In this document: positions 34,306 to 43,923 of the stretch, piece after piece
Layout of the letters: the number at the start of each line of letters is the position of its first letter
Numbering within the stretch: the stretch's first letter is position 1
Origin: Sphingobacterium sp. BN32
Lineage (GTDB): Bacteria; Bacteroidota; Bacteroidia; Sphingobacteriales; Sphingobacteriaceae
NCBI RefSeq assembly: GCF_030503615.1
Contig: NZ_CP129963.1
Span: forward strand, 868,001 to 932,000
Reading direction: 5' to 3'
Length of the DNA: 64,000 nucleotides
The notes under the pieces: generated by a model
What the model was told of the DNA's origin: nothing
Databases searched by the model: none
The model's input: only the letters and a program-made list of their open reading frames with translations
Translations under genes and position numbers: made by a program

Positions 34306-36833
34306 ATTGGAGATGGATTTTCTTAATGGCCTGGCGGGACAGTAGAAAGAACAGATCACGTTTATTTCTTTTTATCTCTTCTATTATTCTAGGTATTGCC
34401 TCTCTCGTTTCCCTGAACTCTTTCAATCGGAATCTGAAGGTCGATATTGATAATCAGGCGGCAGAGTTGATCGGTGCGGACTTAGCGTTGGAGAGCAATC
34501 GGAAGCCGACGGAGGAAGCTTTGGCATTTATCGACTCGCTTAAAGAGGTCAGCTTAGGATTTGCTAAGGAAGAGCGTTTTATGTCTATGCTGCGTATTCC
34601 CAAGGCGAATGCCTCCCGCTTTGTTCAGGTCAGGGCACTTGAAGGGCCATATCCTTTTTACGGCGCAGTTGAAACTCATCCGGATCAGGTTTTTAATGAC
34701 TTCGCGAAACATGCAGGTCTTTATATAGACAATTCACTTTTTTTGCAATACAACGCGTCCTTCGGCGATACGGTTCAGCTAGGATCTAAGAGCTATCCTA
34801 TTTTGGGAAGCATCACTTCGCAACCTGGTCAGAGTGCTTTTTCGGGCGCAATGGCCCCAAGCTTGTTTATCCCATTGGAACAGCTGAAAGACGCCGGACT
34901 ACAACAGCAAGGCAGCCGCATTGAATACCATTTCTATTTCAAGTTGCCCAAGAATTTCGCCATCGATAAAAAAATAGAAAACTGGAAGGATAAGCTTAGC
35001 ACGCTCCAGCTACGGAGTTCGACCATCGCGACGACGAAAGAAAACACCGGACGCTCCTTTGCTGATATGGCTAGTTTTATGGAATTGGTAGGCTTTGTTG
35101 CCCTCTTGTTGGGCTGTATCGGTGTATCTTCTGCCGTTCAGATCTACGTCCGTGAAAAGTTGATGTCTGTTGCTATTCTTCGTTGTTTAGGAACGACCGC
35201 AAAACAAGCATTCTTTATCTTTCTGATCCAGTTTGCCGCCATCGGTTTGATCGGAGGAATTATCGGCGCTGCCTTAGGCACGGCAATTCAGTACGTCATC
35301 CCGCTTGTGATGCAGGATGTTCTTCCGGTACAGTTGACTACCCAGGTTGTATGGCCTGCAATCTTTGAGGGAATCATTATCGGTTTAGTAATTGCGGTAT
35401 TATTTGCTTTATTACCATTACTTTCCGTTCGGCATATCTCGCCGCTGAACTCCCTGCGCGTTCAGGACGATGAAGAAGGGCTGTTTAAAGATCCTTTAAA
35501 GGGGTGGATCTATGCTTTGATTGCTGGCTTCATCGTGATGTTTGCCAGGATTCAAATGGAGAATTGGACGCAGACCTTATTGTTCAGCCTAGGTATAGCA
35601 CTGACGTTCTTATTACTCTACGGAGTAGCCAAAGGTTTTACCTGGCTGATTCGTAAATTCTTCCCTTCCAGATGGCCGTACCTTTGGCGACAGGGGCTTT
35701 CCAATCTTTGGCGCCCGAATAATCAAACCGTAATTCTGATTGTTTCTATCGGCCTAGGCACTACTTTAATCTCAACGCTATACTTCGTTCAGGATATTCT
35801 ACTAAAGCGCATTGCTGTCTCCGCCGAGCAGAATGAGGCAAATATGCTTATGTTTGATATTCAACCGTCGCAACGTGACTCTCTTCAATCTATGGCGAAG
35901 GGCGAAGGATACCCAATTTTGGAGAGTGTTCCTATCGTGACGATGTTTATTGAGCAAGTGAATGGCACATCATTAAAGGACGTATTGAAAGATACGACTA
36001 TTGAGATTTCTAATCGCGCGTTTCGTGGTGAGATCCGAGCAACTTACCGAGACAGCCTTTCTGCATCGGAAAAGGTGACGAAAGGGAAATGGGTGGGGCG
36101 GGTGGCCCCTTCTGATACAGCCTCGGTATCTTTGGACGAACGCTATGCGGAAGGAATTGGGGTAAAAGTCGGAGACGTATTGACCATGAATGTACAGGGA
36201 ATGCGGTTAGCCGCCAAAGTGAGCAGCTTACGTCAGGTTGATTGGAATCGCTTTCAGTCGAACTTCCGTATGGTCTTTGCGAAGGGCAGTATCGATGATG
36301 CGCCTCAATTCTATCTTATGATGACCAAAGTTTCGGGAGAAAGGGAGGCTAGCCAGTTCCAGCAGAAGGTAGTGAATCAATTTCCCAATGTATCGGTAAT
36401 CGATATGAATGCGATCTTGGTCATCTTAAATAATATTCTCGATAAAATCGGCTTCATCATTCAGTTTATCGGTGGTTTCAGCATCCTGACAGGTATTGTC
36501 GTTTTGATTTCATCTGTTCGAATCAGTAAATACCAACGTATTCGTGAGAATGTGTTGCTCCGGACGATAGGAGCGAGTCGGAAACAAATATTTCTGATTA
36601 CCATTAGTGAATACATGTTCCTCGGTCTATTAGCGGCTGTAACAGGTTTGTTCATCTCGCTTATAGCGAGTAATATTCTAGCTATTTTTGTGTTTGAGAG
36701 CGCTTTTGTTCCTGATATCGGGTTTGTTTTGCTTCTAATTTTATTAGTTAGTGCAATGACGGTCATCATTGGGCTTTTAAATAGCCTATCGGTTTTGCGA
36801 AGATCACCTTTGGAGGTATTGAGAAGCACTTAG
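34302..36833 (+). CDS. ybbP: YbbP-type FtsX/MacB permease
   Basis: Inner-membrane permease of 843 aa. Membrane segments cluster at residues about 18-36, 265-290, 305-400, 405-450, 480-500 and three at 705-830, separated by large periplasmic domains. This is the 10-segment double-FtsX layout of YbbP. IYVREKLMSVAILRCLGTTAKQAF and IRENVLLRTIGASRKQIF are the two FtsX coupling helices. It is translated with ybbA (4-nt overlap) and followed by a terminator. Confidence 0.9.
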   Translation: MNWRWIFLMAWRDSRKNRSRLFLFISSIILGIASLVSLNSFNRNLKVDIDNQAAELIGADLALESNRKPTEEALAFIDSLKEVSLGFAKEERFMSMLRIPKANASRFVQVRALEGPYPFYGAVETHPDQVFNDFAKHAGLYIDNSLFLQYNASFGDTVQLGSKSYPILGSITSQPGQSAFSGAMAPSLFIPLEQLKDAGLQQQGSRIEYHFYFKLPKNFAIDKKIENWKDKLSTLQLRSSTIATTKENTGRSFADMASFMELVGFVALLLGCIGVSSAVQIYVREKLMSVAILRCLGTTAKQAFFIFLIQFAAIGLIGGIIGAALGTAIQYVIPLVMQDVLPVQLTTQVVWPAIFEGIIIGLVIAVLFALLPLLSVRHISPLNSLRVQDDEEGLFKDPLKGWIYALIAGFIVMFARIQMENWTQTLLFSLGIALTFLLLYGVAKGFTWLIRKFFPSRWPYLWRQGLSNLWRPNNQTVILIVSIGLGTTLISTLYFVQDILLKRIAVSAEQNEANMLMFDIQPSQRDSLQSMAKGEGYPILESVPIVTMFIEQVNGTSLKDVLKDTTIEISNRAFRGEIRATYRDSLSASEKVTKGKWVGRVAPSDTASVSLDERYAEGIGVKVGDVLTMNVQGMRLAAKVSSLRQVDWNRFQSNFRMVFAKGSIDDAPQFYLMMTKVSGEREASQFQQKVVNQFPNVSVIDMNAILVILNNILDKIGFIIQFIGGFSILTGIVVLISSVRISKYQRIRENVLLRTIGASRKQIFLITISEYMFLGLLAAVTGLFISLIASNILAIFVFESAFVPDIGFVLLLILLVSAMTVIIGLLNSLSVLRRSPLEVLRST

Positions 36834-36868
36834 ATCAAAATTAGCTAATAAGTTTTTAGGATATTAAG

Positions 36869-36910
36869 CTGCGCAGCGGAGGCCATTCGATGCGCAGGTA
36901 GTTTTTTTTT
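36869..36910 (+). terminator. Terminator of ybbA-ybbP
   Basis: Stem CTGCGCA/TGCGCAG (36869-36875 with 36891-36897), a 15-nt loop, then a short spacer and 9 T residues (36902-36910). Confidence 0.8.
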
Positions 36911-36980
36911 GATTTCTCTTGAACCTTTTTCATGGTGGATTGTTGTTACAACGTATTCATAAATCTCAATCCACTTTACT

Positions 36981-39110
36981 ATGAAAAAACAGAATAAGTC
37001 AAATCCTAAAACAGCTCAGATTGATGCTCATGTTGTTGATAATCAAAATCGAACCATGACCACGAATGATGGGGTTCCTATTCATGACAATAATAATACG
37101 TTAAAAGCTGGAGAACGCGGTCCTTCTTTATTGGAAGACTTTATCTATCAGGATAAACTAGCTCATTTTGATCGCGAGCGAATTCCTGAGCGCGTAGTTC
37201 ATGCGCGTGGTTCCGGAGCACATGGTGTTTTTGAAGCTACGGCAGATATGAGCAAATACACTAGGGCGAAGTTCTTACAAAAAGGAACGATTACCCCTTT
37301 ATTTACGAGATTTTCTACTGTGGCGGGTTTTAAAGGGTCTACTGATCTCGCACGTGATGTACGCGGATTTTCTGTTAAATTTTACACCGAAGAAGGTAAT
37401 TACGATCTTGTCGGAAACAATATTCCAGTATTCTTTATTCAGGATGCTATGCAATTCCCGGATGTCGTACATGCGGTAAAACCAGAACCAGACAAAGAAA
37501 TTCCGCAAGCCGCTTCTGCCCACGATACCTTTTGGGATTTTATTTCATTGATGCCTGAGTCTGCTCATATGTCCTTATGGGTCATGTCCGACCGCGCTAT
37601 TCCTCGCTCTTTGAGAATGATGGAAGGTTTTGGTGTGCATACCTTCAAGTTTATTAATGACCAAGGTAAAGCAACTTTCGTAAAGTTCCATTGGAAACCA
37701 AAGTTGGGAGTTCATCAGGTAGCATGGCAAGAAGCACAAAAGATATCAGGATATGATGCCGATTTTCATCGCCGTGATTTATGGGAGGCTATTGATAATG
37801 GCGATTTCCCACAATGGGATTTAGGCGTACAGTTGATTCCGGAAGAAGATGAGATGAAATACTCTTTTGATATTCTCGATCCGACTAAAATAATTCCAGA
37901 GGAGCTTGTGCCCGTTCAGATTATAGGAACTATGACCTTGAACCGCAATCCTGAAAATTTCTTCGCGGAAACCGAGCAGATTGCATTTGATCCAGGACGT
38001 TTAGTACCGGGGATAGACTTCAGTAACGATCCGCTCTTGCAGGGAAGAGTATTTTCTTATGCTGATACACAGAATTATAGACTGGGCGGTCCGAACTTTC
38101 ACGAGCTTCCGATTAATAGGCCTGTGAATGGAAAATATAACAACCAAAAAGATGGTTTCCATAGAACTGACGTGTTAAAAGGCAATGTCAGCTATTTCCC
38201 AAACAGCTTGGGTGGAGGTTGTCCTTATCATGCCATGTTGAAAGGAGAAAAAGGTTTTGAGTCGCATGCGGAAAAAATAGACGCGAAGAAAATTCGCGGG
38301 CGTTCAAGCTCCTTCGCTGATCATTTTACGCAGGCGCGCTTGTTCTTTAACTCACAGTCCGAAGCGGAAAAACAACATATCATCAGCGCCTTTAGTTTTG
38401 AGCTGTCAAAGGTGAATTCTGTAGCAGTGCGCAAGCGAGAATTGGCGATCTTGAATCAAATCGATAAGAAATTAGCGAGCGCTGTTGGTAAAAACTTGGG
38501 ATTAGAACCTCCTCAACAGTTGGATGAACTGACCTTGCAGTTTGCGCGTCAAAATCATCCGAACTACCCGATTAAACCGAATAAGCCCGAAGTCGAGAAA
38601 TCGCCAGCATTGAGCATGGAAACCAAAGCGGGAGAGGGTAGTATAGCAACAAGAAAGGTCGCTTTCTTGGTGGCTGATGGCGTGAGCAAGAAATCAGTCG
38701 ACAAGATGAGAAAAGCTTTGAAGGCAGAGAAAGCACAGGCCGTATTGGTCTCAACGAAAGTAGGTGCTTTGAAATATAAAGAGGGTGATACAGAAGAAGT
38801 ACAGCATTCTTACTTAACGGATGCATCGGTTTGCTTTGACGCATGCTATACGCCGGATGGAGATTCTGTAAACATATTGAAGACAGAGCCGGACTATGTT
38901 CAATTTATCAACGAAGGATACAGACATTGCAAAGCTTTGGCATTTGCCAAAGGTGCAGAGTCTTTAATCGATCTCAGCTATATTAAAATGAAAGGACTTG
39001 ATAAAGGCGTTGTGCTCGAATCTGCAAATAATTTAACAGGCGATTTCATCGAAGTAATGAAAGGACATCGTGTTTGGGAAAGAGAATCAGATAGAAAAGT
39101 ACCAGTTTAA
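36981..39110 (+). CDS. katE: Large-subunit (clade 2) monofunctional catalase
   Basis: Heme catalase that dismutates hydrogen peroxide, 709 aa, the size of the HPII/KatE group. Active-site residues: distal His74 in VVHARGSGAHG, Asn in VGNNIPVFFIQDA (146/147), and the proximal heme ligand Tyr360 in RVFSYADTQNYR (R356-x3-Y360). Residues about 555-705 form the C-terminal DJ-1/PfpI-like (class I glutamine amidotransferase) domain found only in large-subunit catalases (KVAFLVADGVSKKSVDKM). The N-terminal extension is rich in Asn and Lys. A CsbD stress gene follows 77 nt later, suggesting a general stress unit. Confidence 0.95.
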   Translation: MKKQNKSNPKTAQIDAHVVDNQNRTMTTNDGVPIHDNNNTLKAGERGPSLLEDFIYQDKLAHFDRERIPERVVHARGSGAHGVFEATADMSKYTRAKFLQKGTITPLFTRFSTVAGFKGSTDLARDVRGFSVKFYTEEGNYDLVGNNIPVFFIQDAMQFPDVVHAVKPEPDKEIPQAASAHDTFWDFISLMPESAHMSLWVMSDRAIPRSLRMMEGFGVHTFKFINDQGKATFVKFHWKPKLGVHQVAWQEAQKISGYDADFHRRDLWEAIDNGDFPQWDLGVQLIPEEDEMKYSFDILDPTKIIPEELVPVQIIGTMTLNRNPENFFAETEQIAFDPGRLVPGIDFSNDPLLQGRVFSYADTQNYRLGGPNFHELPINRPVNGKYNNQKDGFHRTDVLKGNVSYFPNSLGGGCPYHAMLKGEKGFESHAEKIDAKKIRGRSSSFADHFTQARLFFNSQSEAEKQHIISAFSFELSKVNSVAVRKRELAILNQIDKKLASAVGKNLGLEPPQQLDELTLQFARQNHPNYPIKPNKPEVEKSPALSMETKAGEGSIATRKVAFLVADGVSKKSVDKMRKALKAEKAQAVLVSTKVGALKYKEGDTEEVQHSYLTDASVCFDACYTPDGDSVNILKTEPDYVQFINEGYRHCKALAFAKGAESLIDLSYIKMKGLDKGVVLESANNLTGDFIEVMKGHRVWERESDRKVPV

Positions 39111-39187
39111 AAAAAAAGCAAACCTTTTTGATTTAGAACTGTTATCTATATAAATCACATTAATAAACATTAAAAAGGAGAAAGAGT

Positions 39188-39373
39188 ATGAACAAGTTAA
39201 CATGGAAAGGCCGTTGGAACGAAATCAAAGGAAAAGTAAAGCAAGAATATGCCGATCTTACTGATGATGATCTACTTTACGCAGAAGGAAAAGAAGATGA
39301 GTTACTAGGCAAACTTCAAAAGAAAACAGGGAAGACTAAAGAGGAAGTTGAATCTTGGTTAGATAAAATGTAA
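39188..39373 (+). CDS. CsbD-family stress protein
   Basis: A 61-aa soluble, highly charged protein covering the whole CsbD domain: [19 protein letters not shown], then [21 protein letters not shown] and a [13 protein letters not shown] end. It is preceded by AAAAGGAGAAAGAGT, a strong Shine-Dalgarno for this genome, which suggests high expression. CsbD proteins are general-stress induced and of unknown biochemical role. The position after the catalase gene fits. Confidence 0.92.
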   Translation: MNKLTWKGRWNEIKGKVKQEYADLTDDDLLYAEGKEDELLGKLQKKTGKTKEEVESWLDKM

Positions 39374-39440
39374 TCGATTTAACTTCTGAGTAGTCAGATA
39401 TTGAAAAGTGGAAATTTGGATGAAAACGAATAGAAGCTTT

Positions 39441-39480
39441 TTAAAAAAGAGAAGGGTTGTTCATTATGGACAACCCTTCT
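39441..39480 (-). terminator. Terminator of the histidine kinase/response regulator operon
   Basis: Perfect 11-bp stem AGAAGGGTTGT/ACAACCCTTCT (39450-39460 with 39470-39480), followed on the minus strand by a T run (plus-strand A residues 39443-39448). It starts 4 nt after the response regulator stop. Confidence 0.9.
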
Positions 39481-39484
39481 TGAT

Positions 39485-40123
39485 TTATGATTTTAGCTCT
39501 AAGATTAGCCCATATTCATAGGCCATTTTTATGGCAGAACTCAGATTTGAAGCTTTAAATTTCTCAATTAAATTCTTTCGATGGCTCTCTACCGTGTGGT
39601 GACTGATAAACAGTTTGTCTGCAATTTGAATGGTCGTTAATCCCATTGCCGCCTCGACTAAAATTTCTCTTTCACGTCGTGTCAGTTTCGGGACGCTCTT
39701 CAACTCGCTCTGATTTTTTTTATCGACAATACTCTTGGTTTGAGAGCACATAAAACGCTTTCCATTCAGAATGTGCTGAATACCCAATAGAATTTCATCA
39801 ATGGAGGAGTTCTTCTGTATATAGCCTTCTGCACCCTCTTGGAAAGCTGAATTGATAACCGCATATTCGTTATGCACACTAATAATGATAATGTGCATAG
39901 CTGGATAGCTTGCTCGTAAAGGACTGATCAGCTCTAAACTATTCGTGTCCGATAGGTTGATATCCAATAATAGAATATCAATCTTTTCATGCTTCAATGC
40001 AGCCTGCAACGCCTCAGCGTTGGGATAACATCCTACCACGGTTAAATCTTCCTCTTTCGATAGAATATTTCTTAGACCCTCTAATAATAAAGGGTGGTCA
40101 TCAGCAATTGCAATGTTTATCAT
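39485..40123 (-). CDS. LuxR/NarL-family response regulator
   Basis: A two-component response regulator of 212 aa. The N-terminal receiver has Asp9/Asp10 (IADDHPLL), the phospho-acceptor Asp54 in LLLDINLSD and the Lys in YIQKNSS. The C-terminal LuxR helix-turn-helix is PKLTRREREILVEAAMGLTTIQIADKLFISHHTVESHRKNL. It overlaps the upstream kinase gene by 4 nt (ATGA), so the two proteins are made together. Targets are unknown. Confidence 0.94.
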   Translation of the reverse strand: MINIAIADDHPLLLEGLRNILSKEEDLTVVGCYPNAEALQAALKHEKIDILLLDINLSDTNSLELISPLRASYPAMHIIIISVHNEYAVINSAFQEGAEGYIQKNSSIDEILLGIQHILNGKRFMCSQTKSIVDKKNQSELKSVPKLTRREREILVEAAMGLTTIQIADKLFISHHTVESHRKNLIEKFKASNLSSAIKMAYEYGLILELKS

Positions 40124-42381
40124 ACCTTGTTAGTTTTTGGAAACTGAAACTCTATACTCGTTCCTTGATCGATTTCTGAATTAATTTGCACTGTTCCTTT
40201 CAAGAATTCTACCCTCGATTGTATATTATGCAGTCCGGCAGATTGGTTGATTTTAAGGGCTTCCGGATCGAAGCCTATGCCATCATCTTCCACCGTAATC
40301 TGATAATTTTTTTCTTCTTCTACCACTTGAACCAGAATCTGCGCTGGCTTGGCATGCTTAATCGCATTATTTACCAATTCCTGAATAATCCGATAAACGA
40401 TGAGCTGTTTATCGATTGATAATTGATTATCGTAATGTAAAAACTGTACATCCACGTCTAAGGTATCCGTTGACATACGGCTGGCGTAGTCTGATAATGC
40501 TTCTTGCAATCCATATTTCTGCAACAGATCAGGCATCAGGTTATGGGCGACACGCCGTAGCTCATCGACTGCTAGATCCAAGTGCCCCATGGTCTTATCC
40601 ATGGTGTCTTTGTTGTTGTCGGTAATACGATCATTTAATTGGGATAGATGAAGCTTTGTGCCGGATAGTAAGCCGCCTAATCCATCGTGTAAATCGCGTG
40701 CCAATCTGCCGCGCTCCAATTCTTGTCCATGTAGCATCGCCGTCAGTGTTGATATTTTGGAGTGCTGACGTTCTTGTTCGAGCGCCAGCTGATGGAGCGC
40801 ATCATTCTGCTTCATATGTTTTGAACGCTGCTGATAAGCATACAATAGGACCAAAAACAAGAGAAAGATCGTCCCAAAGGAGAGGATAAAGTAGGTGTTT
40901 ATCTTTTCTCTGAAATTGATTTCCTGTTGATAATTACTGATTTCGGCCGCTCTGTTCTGCGCTTCTAATTTCGACATGCGCAAGGCCTGATTCTGTTTTT
41001 CAGTCTCTAATTTCGCTAATTCCAACTCCTTTGATTGGTTGTCTTGGATAAGCTTCATGTTTTCCAGATCTTGCTTCTGCTGAATCCCAAGTGCGGCCAT
41101 CAAGCTTAACTGCTGCTCCTTTTTCTCGGATTCTAATTGAAGATTCTGAACCTGTTGCTCCTGCCGTCCCTTTTCAAACTGTGCTTCCAATCGCTTGGCT
41201 AAATTTAATTGCTCCTGATCATATACGCGCTTGAAAATCTCGATATACTGCTTGTAATAATTGACGGCCTCGTCATATTTCTTCTCTTTCTCGCTGATGT
41301 TCGAAAGACTTTCATAGATGCTCATCAAAACATTCTGATCCTGATTGCTTGAGTTATTGATCTCGGAAAGCGAGGCCAATAGATATTCCTTAGCTAGTGC
41401 GGGGTTATTTTCCTGCAGGGCCATTTCCGCCATAATTCCGTAAGCCGATGACACATGATTATGCTCATTGCTCTGTTGCCCTTGCTGCTTAGCTAATTCG
41501 GCATATTTTTTCGCCTTCGCTCTGTACGATTCGGGATAAGATCGCAGATAAAGATGCGCAAGATTGCTCGATACGAAGGATAGATTCGAGGAAAACGGAA
41601 TTTGATCTCTATTACTCTGATACGTTTCCAGCGCTTGCAGATAATATTTTTCAGCCAAATTCCGATGTTTCAAGTCCGAATCATCTTTCAGAAACTGTTG
41701 CTCGTGAAGATATCCTAAAGACATATACCCATCAAATATCGAAGACGGATCCTTTTGTTTTATCGCCAAGTCCAGGGACAACTTAGAGTACTTTTCCTGC
41801 AATTCGGTTTCATTCCAATTGGAATATATGGCCGTCAATTCTTTATAAACGGAAGATTTTCGACCTAACAGCGTATTTGAATTCGTTGATCGATCCAAAT
41901 ATTCTAAAGCGGTAACAAAGCTGCGAACAGCTTCTGCTTCCTTCAATTGCCTTGATTGAATCCACCCTTGCCCATACATAACATAGCCTTTGGTTTCATT
42001 ATCCAGCGTTCGAGCCATATTCCCCCTCGCTTTCGCGATTTGGATATTCGCCTGCGCCGGGTTTTCAGCAATCTGAAAATTAATGGCTAACACCGTCTGC
42101 AGATAAGCAACGTATTTGGCTTCCTTTAGTTTTGCCGCAGATGCGATATTATCGTTCAGTAGTTTAAACGCTTCATCAACCTGATCGTTGAAAAATAAAG
42201 CTTGCGCATATTTGCCGGTCAATAAATAACGTTCCGGGCTATTCGGCCAACTTTTTTTATACTGCGTCGCCAAATTACTGAGCAGGTCCTGAGCCAGCGC
42301 AAATTGCCCCAGTGAAAACAGAACAGATAAAATCATTATCCGAACGAAGTACTTTGCTAATATGGCATAGGGTTTAAACAT
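40120..42381 (-). CDS. TPR-containing sensor histidine kinase (HisKA_3 type)
   Basis: A membrane sensor kinase of 753 aa. A signal segment (about residues 12-30) leads into a periplasmic region of about 380 residues made of tetratricopeptide-like repeats, followed by a coiled-coil stretch (about 390-490, rich in Gln, Glu and Leu), one membrane helix near residue 500 (YFILSFGTIFLLFLVLLYAY), the HisKA_3 dimerisation domain with phospho-acceptor His565 in RDLHDGLGG, and a HATPase domain (ELVNNAIKHAK, DDGIGFD). This is the common Bacteroidota layout for NarL-type systems. The signal is unknown. The WG-repeat gene lies 51 nt upstream on the same strand. Confidence 0.92.
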   Translation of the reverse strand: MFKPYAILAKYFVRIMILSVLFSLGQFALAQDLLSNLATQYKKSWPNSPERYLLTGKYAQALFFNDQVDEAFKLLNDNIASAAKLKEAKYVAYLQTVLAINFQIAENPAQANIQIAKARGNMARTLDNETKGYVMYGQGWIQSRQLKEAEAVRSFVTALEYLDRSTNSNTLLGRKSSVYKELTAIYSNWNETELQEKYSKLSLDLAIKQKDPSSIFDGYMSLGYLHEQQFLKDDSDLKHRNLAEKYYLQALETYQSNRDQIPFSSNLSFVSSNLAHLYLRSYPESYRAKAKKYAELAKQQGQQSNEHNHVSSAYGIMAEMALQENNPALAKEYLLASLSEINNSSNQDQNVLMSIYESLSNISEKEKKYDEAVNYYKQYIEIFKRVYDQEQLNLAKRLEAQFEKGRQEQQVQNLQLESEKKEQQLSLMAALGIQQKQDLENMKLIQDNQSKELELAKLETEKQNQALRMSKLEAQNRAAEISNYQQEINFREKINTYFILSFGTIFLLFLVLLYAYQQRSKHMKQNDALHQLALEQERQHSKISTLTAMLHGQELERGRLARDLHDGLGGLLSGTKLHLSQLNDRITDNNKDTMDKTMGHLDLAVDELRRVAHNLMPDLLQKYGLQEALSDYASRMSTDTLDVDVQFLHYDNQLSIDKQLIVYRIIQELVNNAIKHAKPAQILVQVVEEEKNYQITVEDDGIGFDPEALKINQSAGLHNIQSRVEFLKGTVQINSEIDQGTSIEFQFPKTNKV

Positions 42382-42432
42382 GAACCTGTAACAGTATTTA
42401 TTCTTTTGCGAAGATAGGTCTTTCTTTCAGAA

Positions 42433-43827
42433 TTATTTTCCTTCTACACGCTCGCCTTTCATATTAATAACGTATTGATCTTCACCGTTCGGATCCTCTG
42501 CAACGATCGCTTCACCACTCGCGAATGTTCCGGCAGCAGTGTATTTAATGGGAATTACAATTTCACCCAAAGGATTGATGAAACCGAATTTTTCACCTTG
42601 CTGCACAGTAATCAATGGCGAATCTTGCGATAGCGAGATATAGTCATAGCCATCTTTGACCAATTTATTCGTTTTTAAGTTGTAGAGCCCCATTCTTCCC
42701 TCGTGGTAAACAACGAAATTGGTTTTATTGAGTTCGGTAATCATTTCGTATTGAAACGGAATAATCGTTTTGCCCTGCGTGTCGATTACTCCCCAAAGAT
42801 CATCTTTCGACACCGCTGCTTTACCATCAATCATCGTCGCAATCTGATCATATTCCGGCTTTAGCAATATTTTCCCTTCCTTATTAATTAAGCCTACCTT
42901 TCCATCTTTACTGAAAAGATACTCTCCTGAATTATAATCCACCGCAACATATTCATAAGTCAAGGGAACAACAGGCTTCCCATTGATATCAATTAATCCA
43001 AATCTGTTTTCGGAATCGGATGCGATAGCAACGCCATCCCGATAGTAATCGATAAATGTGAATTGTAAACCCGTGATATGTTTGTCATCCTCGTCTGCCA
43101 GACCATAAAGCGTGCCTTCATCATTTGAATAGATGAAGCGGTTATCCGCCAGCTGCATGCCTGCTAAGGTACCGATTGAATCCGCGTCATTCGCTTCTTC
43201 TTCCTCTAAGTCCAAAAACGTGTAGTCTTTTGGAACTTCAAATTCCGATTGCTCTAGATCAACTTTCGAAACCTGTGTTACAACAAATCCGTTTCCTGCA
43301 CTGGTAAATTCCAATACCGCGCCTGGAATCAATGATAACATATCAAACTCCCCCCAATAAGCCGAGGGGATAGCCTCTGTATACCAAAAATCAATGATAC
43401 TTGCCTCAACACCCTCTGCGAAAGACTCGATACGCAACTGAGCGAGTTTACAATCATAACCTGCAATTTTTTTGGTCTTTCCCTCCACAAAGTCAAAACT
43501 CATCCCTTCAATCTCTTCCATCGTCATATTTCCAGTGCTTACCACTGTATATTGTTGGGAATCTGGGAATATGATAGAACCTATATTCGACTTTTTGTCT
43601 ACTAAATAAATTGGGCTTTCCAAAGTACTCGGTGACACTTTGATCAGCTTATCATTAACATAGACTGTTTGGAAAGCTTCTATCTCGGCAAATTCGGCAT
43701 TCTTTGGCATTTCCGAAGCCACAAATTGGTAGTCTAATTTGAAAAGTTTGTGCATCTGAGCATAAGTAGACCCTAGTGAAAATACACATAGGGAGAGTGA
43801 AAGAAATAATGATTTCATAGTTTGCAT
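42433..43827 (-). CDS. Secreted GLPGLI-like and WG-repeat protein
   Basis: A 464-aa exported protein. The signal peptide ends near TYAQ. Residues about 25-205 resemble the GLPGLI family (DYQFVASEMPKNAEF, FVEGKTKKIAGYDCKLAQL, FWYTEAIPSAYWGEF). Residues about 250-460 hold five to six WG-type repeats, each with a G(L/V)I(D/N)xxGKxxxPxxYE core (for example GLIDINGKPVVPLTYEYV and WGVIDTQGKTIIPFQYEMI). The biochemical role is unknown. It may be the first gene of the unit that includes the kinase and regulator. Confidence 0.78.
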   Translation of the reverse strand: MQTMKSLFLSLSLCVFSLGSTYAQMHKLFKLDYQFVASEMPKNAEFAEIEAFQTVYVNDKLIKVSPSTLESPIYLVDKKSNIGSIIFPDSQQYTVVSTGNMTMEEIEGMSFDFVEGKTKKIAGYDCKLAQLRIESFAEGVEASIIDFWYTEAIPSAYWGEFDMLSLIPGAVLEFTSAGNGFVVTQVSKVDLEQSEFEVPKDYTFLDLEEEEANDADSIGTLAGMQLADNRFIYSNDEGTLYGLADEDDKHITGLQFTFIDYYRDGVAIASDSENRFGLIDINGKPVVPLTYEYVAVDYNSGEYLFSKDGKVGLINKEGKILLKPEYDQIATMIDGKAAVSKDDLWGVIDTQGKTIIPFQYEMITELNKTNFVVYHEGRMGLYNLKTNKLVKDGYDYISLSQDSPLITVQQGEKFGFINPLGEIVIPIKYTAAGTFASGEAIVAEDPNGEDQYVINMKGERVEGK

Positions 43828-43923
43828 TTATCTAAAACAAAATTGCCAAATTCTTCCAGATATCCATATCCCTGATTATGGCTAATTTGCTACCTTAGCA
43901 GAAATAAATCTAATCCAGCAGCT